This document shows positions 1 through 5,426 of a DNA stretch of 5,804 nucleotides, one piece after another; position 1 is the first letter of the stretch, and the number at the start of each line of letters is the position of its first letter. The notes beneath the pieces are model-generated. The model did not search any database. It saw nothing but the letters and a program-made list of their open reading frames with translations, and was not told where the DNA came from. This DNA comes from Candidatus Latescibacterota bacterium (GTDB taxonomy: Bacteria > JAAXHH01 > JABIQT01): assembly GCA_018667995.1 (NCBI GenBank), contig JABIQT010000992.1, forward strand, positions 1-5,804, written 5' to 3'. The position numbers and the translations under genes are program-made.

Positions 1-237
1 ATCCACGGAATCGGTCAAAGTGAAAGAACATGCCGAGTGCAGTTGTTCTTCACTGTCAACTTCCACCAGGCACAGGCGACAAGCACCTAAAGTGCGAAGA
101 CGGTCATTGCTGCAAAGTGTCGGAATGGACAGCCCAAAGTCCTTGGCGGCATCGAGAACAGTGGTCCCCGAGGCAACCTCCAATGGCTGGCCGTTCAGCG
201 TGATCGATACCATGTTAGTTGGGGCGGTTGTGGTCAT
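1..237 (-). CDS. N-terminal [2Fe-2S] domain of a NuoG/formate dehydrogenase alpha-type subunit (partial, runs off left edge)
   Basis: Reading leftward from the ATG at 237, 79 codons stay open to the window edge, so the C-terminus is missing. The visible part is a complete ferredoxin-like [2Fe-2S] domain: a beta-strand pair (VSITLNGQPLEVASGTTVL), a helix, then IPTLC and GACRLCLVEV, with four cysteines at residues 42, 53, 56 and 70 (C-x10-C-x2-C-x13-C). This is the N-terminal domain seen in NuoG, HoxU and the molybdopterin-containing alpha subunit of NAD-dependent formate dehydrogenases (FdsA), where it relays electrons between the catalytic centre and the flavoprotein subunit. It lies 35 bp behind the NuoF/FdsB-like gene on the same strand. 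A TGA two codons upstream in frame makes this ATG the first available one; the Shine-Dalgarno is weak (AAGTG). An Fds-type alpha subunit is favoured from the neighbour, but a NuoG-like or short HoxU-like protein cannot be excluded because the catalytic part lies outside the window. Confidence 0.85.
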   Translation of the reverse strand, partial: MTTTAPTNMVSITLNGQPLEVASGTTVLDAAKDFGLSIPTLCSNDRLRTLGACRLCLVEVDSEEQLHSACSFTLTDSVD

Positions 238-272
238 ATGTCACACTTAATATAGTAAAAACTCAGAACAAC

Positions 273-1874
273 TTACTGTTGGGCCGTCACCTGCTCACGA
301 ATCTCATTGCCAAAATGCTGTAGGGCTGTGGTGACGCCCGACGGCACTGCGTGGCCGTAACTGCACATGGAAGATGTTCGGACGTACTGGCTGAGCTGAT
401 CAAGAACGGCCAGATCGCCCGTCTGTCCTTCGGAGGTCCCAAGCTTGTCTCCTATCATGCGCGCTTGAGCCAGTCCCTCTCTACACGGCGTGCAGTAGCC
501 ACAGGATTCAGATGCCGCAAATCGCAAATGATCCTGCAGCCATGAAAGAATTGACGTCGACTGATCCAAAACGGTCACGAGACCCGTACCGGGCCATATA
601 GACAGCCATTTATAGGATTGCTGGGTCAGAGGCGTGTCCAGAAGATCCGGAGACAGAATCCCTCCCATCCGACCACCTATACAGATTGCCTTTATATCCC
701 GAGCATCCGTGCCGCCTATGCCGCAGACAAGATCGCGTAATGTGGTACCCACCTCTACCTCAACTACTCCGGCTACCGCCGTTCCTTCCAGCGTAAATAA
801 CCTTGTGGGTAGAGGGTCTTCCTGATCAGCATCGAATGGAATGGTCGTCACTCGTACGAATGTTTCGACATTCCCTACAATGGTCGGATACCCGTTGAGA
901 CCGGCGGCGACAGCCTCTGGCGACAGCGTGCGGGGCCCCGCTTTCCCCTCAAGAAAGGAAACCAGTGCCGACTCTTCGCCTGCGGCATATCCTACCGGAC
1001 CAGAGCGCACGGTCAAATCAAACTCGAATGCGCCGCCTCGGATATTAGATCCAAGTCGTCGGTGCCGGCGCGCCTCCGCTATCGCTGATTCCAAGCGCGC
1101 GCGGGCCAGACGATAAGATGGATTGACGACTATTATTCCTATACGTGCGCCCAGAGCATAAGCGGCGATGGCCATGCCTTCTATCAGGGCATGGGGATCG
1201 CCTTCCAGGAGATATCTATCCTTAACAGAGGCTTCATCTACTTCGAGCGCATTACAGATCAGACAGGTTTCTGTGGTCTGCTCCGCTGCCAACCCCCACT
1301 GTTCCATGATGGTCGAACCCTTGCCGCCGTGCCCGTGTAGTCCAGAGCTCTCTAAGGCTCCCATAACCTCATCCCGAGTGTGGCCCAGTGCGGCATCCTG
1401 TGATAGATAGCCGCCCGACCGCAAAACATCGTCGATTCGGGCAGGTACTATATATCCACAGCGATGCGAGACGACACGGCTCTGCCTCGAGAAGAACTCC
1501 ATATCTGACATGGTGGGCAGATTCGGGACCGGGGTGCGGGTCCCTGGAATCTGATAGATCGCCTGTTCACGATCTGGTTCACCAAAAACAAGGTGTTTAG
1601 ATAGGACATCGACTACTGTATCGGGATGTACATCACCATATACGATCTGAGACAGATCAGGTGAAGCGATTCGGACCATGGGATCGGCTGAGAATAGCCC
1701 GGTGGAACCAACTTCCCGGACCAGAATACCTTGAATATCCAGTTCATCGAGCGCCTTGGAAACAGCTTCCAGCAGCGGCCCGCCCTTTGAATTGGCCTCT
1801 GTATGACTGACCGTTACGACGCCTGCCGCACCGTCCGGGATACCATCATCTGTATGCAATTGATCCTTGATCAT
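273..1874 (-). CDS. NuoF/FdsB-like iron-sulfur flavoprotein-family subunit with degenerate FMN/NADH motifs
   Basis: This 533-residue protein belongs to the 51-kDa (NuoF) family that normally oxidises or reduces NAD(H) through FMN. Residues about 15-100 form a thioredoxin-like N-terminal region without cluster cysteines; the pattern GLFSADPMVRIASP...IVYGDV resembles the beta subunit (FdsB) of soluble formate dehydrogenases. The Rossmann-like core covers about 170-345, then a SLBB-like segment (about 355-430), then the helical [4Fe-4S] domain with C458, C461, C464 (ESCGYCTPCREG) and C504. The length fits FdsB, which ends after this domain. EGDPHALIEGMAIAAYALGA and GEESAL are well conserved. The FMN/NADH motifs are not: GRGGAGFP is GHGGKGST (181-188), the following lysine is Q192, NADE is NALE (208-211), and NNVET is GNVET (334-338). 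Nucleotide binding is therefore doubtful, although electron transfer through the cluster remains plausible. The ATG follows an AGAGAG-type ribosome site and sits 10 bp behind the CheW gene, suggesting one transcript. Confidence 0.9.
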   Translation of the reverse strand: MIKDQLHTDDGIPDGAAGVVTVSHTEANSKGGPLLEAVSKALDELDIQGILVREVGSTGLFSADPMVRIASPDLSQIVYGDVHPDTVVDVLSKHLVFGEPDREQAIYQIPGTRTPVPNLPTMSDMEFFSRQSRVVSHRCGYIVPARIDDVLRSGGYLSQDAALGHTRDEVMGALESSGLHGHGGKGSTIMEQWGLAAEQTTETCLICNALEVDEASVKDRYLLEGDPHALIEGMAIAAYALGARIGIIVVNPSYRLARARLESAIAEARRHRRLGSNIRGGAFEFDLTVRSGPVGYAAGEESALVSFLEGKAGPRTLSPEAVAAGLNGYPTIVGNVETFVRVTTIPFDADQEDPLPTRLFTLEGTAVAGVVEVEVGTTLRDLVCGIGGTDARDIKAICIGGRMGGILSPDLLDTPLTQQSYKWLSIWPGTGLVTVLDQSTSILSWLQDHLRFAASESCGYCTPCREGLAQARMIGDKLGTSEGQTGDLAVLDQLSQYVRTSSMCSYGHAVPSGVTTALQHFGNEIREQVTAQQ

Positions 1875-1884
1875 CTGAATCTCT

Positions 1885-2544
1885 CTACATCCGGGGAAAA
1901 TGGAAGGTCACAAGACGGTTGGCCACACTGAGAGGGATTCCAAATTTCTTAGCCGTCCGTCGGATTTCATCGGATGTCACGCCGCTCTGAAGGGCCCTAT
2001 TTACCGATGAGATTGCTACCAGGAAGTCTGATTCATTTGATCCGGTCTGTTCGACTGCTGGCAGACTGAATAACTCATTGATGTCCAAGACATCGTCCTC
2101 TGCAAGGATCTCATCCCAATCAAGAAGAAAGATCGTGTCTGCCTTGTCCGCAACGACTCCGACAATATACGATTGTCCCGCCTTCTCAATCGGCTTTATC
2201 TTGGCGTTTCTGACCAATTCCACCGTTGCGAACCTGTCAAGTACCAGACCAACCGTTCGACCAGATATTTCCGCCGTCAGTAATCGGGTTCCCTGGTCTC
2301 CTGACATCGTAGAAAACCCGAACTTTCGGCGTAGATCGACAACATGTATGGTAGAGTTGAGCGTTCCGCTTCCGGAGTCGTTTACCGACATCCTGCTGTC
2401 ATCAAGGACAGGACTAAGTACTATAGCCTCATAGGGCAAGCAGACTCGGATGTCTTCTACATCAAAGGTTACAACGTCCATACCATATTCCGAGAGATAT
2501 CTCCGAGAAGGTCTTTCTCGCGTTTCCGTGTGCGGGATGGTCAT
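1885..2544 (-). CDS. CheW-domain protein, first gene of the redox operon
   Basis: With the ATG at 2544 the protein has 219 residues. Residues about 22-150 fit a CheW (SH3-like beta-barrel) domain: VVTFDVEDIRVCLPYEAIV, IHVVDLRRKFGF, TRLLTAEISGRTVGLVLDRF, then YIVGVVADKADTIFLLDWDEIL. CheW domains join receptors to the CheA kinase in chemotaxis arrays and otherwise act as protein-docking modules; none of those partners is in the window. The loop that usually carries the conserved RG before PVVDLR is altered (DSGSGTLNSTI). About 48 further residues follow the domain, with a helical, helix-turn-helix-like look (TSDEIRRTAKKFGIPLSVAN). No signal peptide or membrane segment is seen, so it is probably cytosolic. 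Its stop lies 10 bp before the NuoF-like ATG. The start is uncertain: the frame is open to a TTG at 2619, and an ATG at 2481 would begin directly at the domain (198 residues). The ATG at 2544 is chosen as a compromise; its Shine-Dalgarno is poor. Confidence 0.87.
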   Translation of the reverse strand: MTIPHTETRERPSRRYLSEYGMDVVTFDVEDIRVCLPYEAIVLSPVLDDSRMSVNDSGSGTLNSTIHVVDLRRKFGFSTMSGDQGTRLLTAEISGRTVGLVLDRFATVELVRNAKIKPIEKAGQSYIVGVVADKADTIFLLDWDEILAEDDVLDINELFSLPAVEQTGSNESDFLVAISSVNRALQSGVTSDEIRRTAKKFGIPLSVANRLVTFHFPRM

Positions 2545-2551
2545 CAGAAAT

Positions 2552-2568
2552 CCGGTAAAATGTACCGG
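2552..2568 (-). repeat. Second inverted repeat just upstream of the CheW start
   Basis: CCGGTA-AAATG-TACCGG is a perfect 6-bp inverted repeat with a 5-base loop. It ends 8 bases before the ATG at 2544, where a ribosome site would be expected. A hairpin here could limit initiation at that ATG, or it may indicate that translation starts further downstream, at 2481. Confidence 0.4.
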
Positions 2569-2587
2569 CAGGGATGCGGGGACCCAC

Positions 2588-2602
2588 CAGGTTGAGAACC
2601 TG
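2588..2602 (-). repeat. Perfect inverted repeat in the CheW-side leader, next to an AGGAGG
   Basis: CAGGTT-GAG-AACCTG is a perfect 6-bp inverted repeat with a 3-base loop. On the minus strand it comes directly after AGGAGG (2608-2603), a consensus-like Shine-Dalgarno with no in-frame start at a usual distance. It could be an RNA hairpin in the leader or a protein-binding dyad; its role is unknown. Confidence 0.4.
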
Positions 2603-2630
2603 CCTCCTGACGTCGCCAAGGTGTACGTCC

Positions 2631-2659
2631 AGTCTATCCGCTCACTGGGGGGGTGTCAA
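2631..2659 (-). promoter_or_regulatory. Sigma70-type promoter candidate for the CheW-NuoF-like-[2Fe-2S] operon
   Basis: On the minus strand a consensus -35 TTGACA (2659-2654) is followed by a 17-base spacer and a -10 like TAGACT (2636-2631), matching four of six TATAAT positions. Transcription would begin near 2624, leaving a leader of about 80 bases to the ATG at 2544. The spacer starts with seven consecutive C (seven G on the plus strand, 2647-2653). The element was found by eye and not scored against background. Confidence 0.5.
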
Positions 2660-2740
2660 GTTTTTTATTGTGGCTGAAGCGTCTGTATTCATGGGGTTTC
2701 AGAGCCAATTAACGGGTGGTTTCCACGGTCAGGATCCTCC

Positions 2741-2768
2741 TTGACAATGAGCAAGATCGACGTATTTT
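2741..2768 (+). promoter_or_regulatory. Sigma70-type promoter candidate for the enolase-superfamily gene
   Basis: A consensus -35 TTGACA (2741-2746) is followed, after 16 bases, by TATTTT (2763-2768), matching four of six TATAAT positions. Transcription would start near 2775, giving a leader of about 79 bases before the GTG at 2854. Because it lies downstream of the GTG at 2716, it supports the shorter reading of that gene. Found by eye only. Confidence 0.45.
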
Positions 2769-2842
2769 CAGCGACACCAACCTTCCAGATTCAGACCAGA
2801 AATATGGTATTCACTCGAACACCTATTCCGCCTATCCCATAC

Positions 2843-2847
2843 AGGAG
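2843..2847 (+). promoter_or_regulatory. Ribosome binding site that fixes the enolase-superfamily start
   Basis: AGGAG stands 6 bases before the GTG at 2854, an ideal spacing. The codons after that GTG open the family's typical first beta strand (RITDVSALVLRLP). This decides the start against the longer in-frame reading from 2716. Confidence 0.75.
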
Positions 2848-2853
2848 CCGATC

Positions 2854-3969
2854 GTGCGAATAACGGATGTTTCCGCCCTCGTTTTGAGACTACCTGACGT
2901 TACGGATGCGTGTGACGGTACACAGGATACCTGTTTAGTCAAGATAGAAACCGATTCTGGTATCACCGGGTGGGGCGAGGTAGACTCGTGTCCATCAGTG
3001 GTCAAAGCGGTGATAGACGCTCCCTTGTCTCATCAGATCTGTAACGGACTTGGAAATGCGCTGCTCGATGCCGATCCACTGGCTGTTGAAGTTTGTATGG
3101 AGAAAATGATGTCGGCCGCCAACTACTACGGTCGTGCAGGCGTGGGGCGCCATGCCATGGCTGGGGTTAACCTGGCCCTATGGGATATTGCCGGCAAATC
3201 TGCAGGGGTCCCGGTCTATCGTCTCCTGGGTGGTGGCTTCTCTACCAGATTCAGGGCATACGCATCGGTGCTCTTCGGCGATACACCCTCCGAGACTTAT
3301 GAAATCGGTCGGAAGTTCGCCGATCAGGGATTCTCTGCCATAAAGTTCGGATGGGGCCCCATGGGAGCTGATGAAACTCAGGACATCGACCTGGTCAAAG
3401 AGGCCCGCCGAGGATCCGGCAGTGAGGTGGACGTGCTCATAGATGCCGGACAGGTCTGGGACTGGAAAACAGCGCTCACGCGGGCACACCAATTCGCAGA
3501 ATACAACCCCTTCTGGATTGAAGAGCCGCTTATGCCGGATGATGTGGCTGGCTACGGACAACTTTCGGCAGCCAGTCCCATACCTATCGCCACTGGAGAG
3601 GCGGAGGCTGCACTGGAGGATTTCGAACGACTGATTGTAGCGGGAGGCATTGACTGGGTTCAGCCCGATCCAGGTCGATGTGGAATCTCAACCATGGTGG
3701 CCGCAGGTCTTGTCGCAGACCGATACAATAGGAAGGTTGTGAATCACAGCTTCAAAAGCGGTATCACAATGGCGGCATCCCTTCATGCCCTCGCGTGCCT
3801 ACCCAATGCCTCGATCTTCGAATTCTGCATGTCCGATTCACCACTACGTCATGAATTGACGCATGAACGATTTACCATTGATGACGAAGGATACATCAGC
3901 GTACCGGAAGGTCCCGGTCTTGGCGTCACCATAAACAGTGATACTATAGATCGATACAGAGTGCTTTGA
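2854..3969 (+). CDS. Mandelate racemase/muconate lactonizing enzyme family protein (enolase superfamily)
   Basis: From the GTG at 2854 the product has 371 residues, the usual size of the family. Enolase-superfamily enzymes use Mg2+ to stabilise an enediolate after proton removal next to a carboxylate. The N-terminal capping domain (about 1-125) contains TDSGITGWGEVDS and GRAGVGRHAMAGVNLALWDIAGK. The barrel carries K164 in IKFGWG, metal ligands D197 (LIDAG), E223 (WIEEPL) and E249 (ATGE), the D272-H298 dyad (VQPDPGRCG, VVNHSF) and E323 (FEF). These positions nearly coincide with mandelate racemase, placing it in the MR subgroup. However, the second basic residue of the KxK motif is replaced (K164-F-G166). 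A dehydratase or epimerase acting on a sugar acid or other hydroxy acid is likely; the substrate cannot be told. The frame is open back to a GTG at 2716, but the ribosome site and domain start favour 2854. A cupin follows after 70 bp. Probably cytosolic. Confidence 0.92.
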   Translation: MRITDVSALVLRLPDVTDACDGTQDTCLVKIETDSGITGWGEVDSCPSVVKAVIDAPLSHQICNGLGNALLDADPLAVEVCMEKMMSAANYYGRAGVGRHAMAGVNLALWDIAGKSAGVPVYRLLGGGFSTRFRAYASVLFGDTPSETYEIGRKFADQGFSAIKFGWGPMGADETQDIDLVKEARRGSGSEVDVLIDAGQVWDWKTALTRAHQFAEYNPFWIEEPLMPDDVAGYGQLSAASPIPIATGEAEAALEDFERLIVAGGIDWVQPDPGRCGISTMVAAGLVADRYNRKVVNHSFKSGITMAASLHALACLPNASIFEFCMSDSPLRHELTHERFTIDDEGYISVPEGPGLGVTINSDTIDRYRVL

Positions 3970-4002
3970 GCTGAAACGGCTCCGTAGGTAACTGTCCACC
4001 AA

Positions 4003-4014
4003 GTGTTTAAACAC
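4003..4014. repeat. Perfect 12-bp palindrome upstream of the cupin gene
   Basis: GTGTTTAAACAC is a perfect palindrome with no spacer, 25 bases before the cupin ATG and 16 bases before its ribosome site. Its size and symmetry suit a dimeric repressor, but no regulator is encoded in the window. No good promoter accompanies it: TTGAGC at 3966 with TAACTG at 3989 is poor. Confidence 0.4.
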
Positions 4015-4039
4015 ATCGCCAATCCACCTGGAGACTATC

Positions 4040-4441
4040 ATGGCTATGCAAAATCCCGTACTGCACGCCGGACTTAATCAAATCAGCATCGATGAAATAA
4101 AGCGCCAACTCGGTACACCGCCTTCGTCGTGCCAAGTGGTTATGGCCGATCATGTAGTGGGCGTGTTTATATGGCAGGAAGACGGTCAGAAAAACGATAA
4201 CCATTGCCATGATTACGATGAGTGGTGGATGGTACTTGAGGGAGAGATCGACTGGGTCATAGAGGGTCGTGACGAACCTGTGCATGCTAAGGCAGGCGAC
4301 TTCGTCTACGTGCCCGCCCAGGTTTTTCATCATATCTATCCGAAGGGTGGAAAACCTTCAATCCGTTTAGGGATTGCGCTTCCAGGGCATGGCCATCTCC
4401 ATGAACGCCCAGAACGTAAGGTCAAAATCTCCTTCGAATAG
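4040..4441 (+). CDS. Small single-domain cupin protein
   Basis: This 133-residue protein has one cupin beta-barrel. Motif 1 is NHCHDYDEWWMVLEGEIDW, with H55, H57 and E61 as expected metal ligands. Motif 2 is AGDFVYVPAQVFHHIYPKG, with G86, P92 and H97 as the fourth ligand; the usual glycine after the proline is changed. All four likely metal-binding residues are therefore present, so an active metallo-cupin (isomerase, dioxygenase or sensor-like) is plausible. A short His-rich stretch (GHGHLHE, about 116-122) follows the barrel. The ATG is preceded by GGAG (4030-4033) at 6 bases; a second ATG two codons in is less well placed. It lies 70 bp after the enolase-superfamily gene on the same strand, which suggests a role in the same small-carboxylate pathway, but this is inference. 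No signal peptide or membrane segment is visible. The reaction is not known. Confidence 0.85.
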   Translation: MAMQNPVLHAGLNQISIDEIKRQLGTPPSSCQVVMADHVVGVFIWQEDGQKNDNHCHDYDEWWMVLEGEIDWVIEGRDEPVHAKAGDFVYVPAQVFHHIYPKGGKPSIRLGIALPGHGHLHERPERKVKISFE

Positions 4442-4524
4442 AAGAGGAAACTCTGGAATACGAGACAATCTGACCTGCCGGCATGGGTGCGGCAGACAGA
4501 TTCGTCTACTTACGGGATCCGTGT

Positions 4525-5379
4525 ATGTCGAATGACGCGCTTTACGAGCAGCAGTTGGAGGAGTCCGGATCTTACCGTGCTGCTATGGAGAAGGTACTGA
4601 TTCGGTCGTTCTACGATAATCAGGAAGACCTTCACGATTTCCTTTTCTCCATTTACTACTCATTCGTCCCCGTGACGCGATTTGTGGATCGGCTTCCACG
4701 TGAACTCTACGAACTGTATCTAGAAAAAGTCTATCTACACGAACGACGCGTACGGGCTATTATCGACATAGCAGATCCACAGGACGGTGAAACGGCACTG
4801 GATCTGGCTTGTGATATAGGGGCCGTCGGCCACTTCCTATCGAACCAGGGACTCGCTGTTTTGGGATTGGATCTGGATTGGGGGCCTCTGAAGCGATGCA
4901 ATAGCCTCTGGCCCACTGAGACCCGCCCCATGCCCATCGTGCAAGGCAATGGCCGACATCTACCGTATCGCGTCGATTCGTTCGATCTGGTAGTGGCGGC
5001 CGATTTCTACGAGCACATCGATACGGCTACCAAAAATGCGGTCACCGCTGAAGTTCTGAGGGCCCTCAAACCAGGGGGACGCTTAGTGATTCATACAGAC
5101 AATCTGACCCGATACAATCTCAGTATGAGACTGAGAAAATTCAAGGATGTCATTGCGGGACGCGATCCGTCAAAACAGAAACATCACTTTGCGGAAACCC
5201 ATACCGACGTGGACAGCGCCGATCACATTCTCGAGATTATCACAGCGCATGGCTTCCGACTGAAGAAAATGACCTACTTTCCCGGTAGATTCAAGCTGGA
5301 CAAACTAATTGTACGGATCCCCATCATTCGACGCTGGCTGGCCTCAAGCTATTTGATGTCACTAGAAAAACCGAAATAG
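4525..5379 (+). CDS. Class I SAM-dependent methyltransferase
   Basis: From the ATG at 4525 the product has 284 residues. A helical N-terminal region (about 1-85) precedes a Rossmann-type methyltransferase core. Motif I is ALDLACDIG (91-99), where family members usually have a DLGCGTG-like loop; A95 and D97 replace two glycines. The acidic strand end LGLDLD (112-117) should bind the ribose hydroxyls. LPYRVDSFDLVVAADFYEHI (146-165) and LRALKPGGRLVIHTDN (178-193) match the later core motifs. The C-terminus has a basic segment (RIPIIRRW), with no clear membrane helix. The methyl acceptor cannot be predicted. The ATG at 4525 follows GGGA (4514-4517) at 7 bases and is preferred over an in-frame ATG at 4483, which lacks a ribosome site and would add 14 residues. 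It follows the cupin gene after 83 bp and may be co-transcribed, though the gap permits a separate promoter. Confidence 0.88.
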   Translation: MSNDALYEQQLEESGSYRAAMEKVLIRSFYDNQEDLHDFLFSIYYSFVPVTRFVDRLPRELYELYLEKVYLHERRVRAIIDIADPQDGETALDLACDIGAVGHFLSNQGLAVLGLDLDWGPLKRCNSLWPTETRPMPIVQGNGRHLPYRVDSFDLVVAADFYEHIDTATKNAVTAEVLRALKPGGRLVIHTDNLTRYNLSMRLRKFKDVIAGRDPSKQKHHFAETHTDVDSADHILEIITAHGFRLKKMTYFPGRFKLDKLIVRIPIIRRWLASSYLMSLEKPK

Positions 5380-5426
5380 AAATCCAGTGCGGCGGTGAAT
5401 TCCAAAAGCTCACACCAATGATGCAA

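Larger units (their letters stand above)
2545..2853. other. Divergent intergenic regulatory region
   Basis: About 310 bp separate the divergently transcribed CheW and enolase-superfamily genes. The stretch holds one TTGACA-type promoter candidate facing each way, two inverted repeats in the CheW-side leader, an AT-rich patch (about 2659-2669) and interrupted dyads between the promoters. One such dyad is TGGCTGAA at 2671-2678 against TTCAGAGCCA at 2698-2707; another is GTGG-TTT-CCAC at 2716-2726. Both flanking frames stay open for some distance into it (to a TTG at 2619 and a GTG at 2716), but the start signals argue that it is mostly untranslated. No additional convincing small gene was found. 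Confidence 0.6.

Noticed and set aside
20-250. Open plus-strand frame of 76 codons at the left edge
   Set aside because: It is antisense to the ferredoxin-domain gene, whose four-cysteine motif is unmistakable; the plus-strand product has no recognisable feature.
2078-2434. Plus-strand frame of 118 codons
   Set aside because: It is antisense to the CheW domain, with a serine- and threonine-rich composition typical of shadow frames.
2798-2817. A shared 10-mer (AATATGGTAT) here and, on the minus strand, near 2481
   Set aside because: A 10-base match is expected many times by chance in a window this size, and there is no other shared context.
3178-3561. Minus-strand frame of 127 codons
   Set aside because: It lies wholly inside the enolase-superfamily gene, antisense to its conserved barrel motifs, and shows no domain of its own.
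3966-3994. Promoter for the cupin gene (TTGAGC, then TAACTG)
   Set aside because: The -10 matches only two positions of the consensus and the -35 overlaps the preceding stop codon.
4007-4333. Minus-strand frame of 108 codons with a hydrophobic stretch
   Set aside because: It is antisense to the cupin gene, which has both cupin motifs and a good ribosome site; the hydrophobic run comes from reading those codons backwards.
5380-5426. Bidirectional terminator between the two convergent methyltransferase genes
   Set aside because: No GC-rich stem with a T-run was found; the partial pairing around GATG...CATC (5419-5438) is short and bulged.
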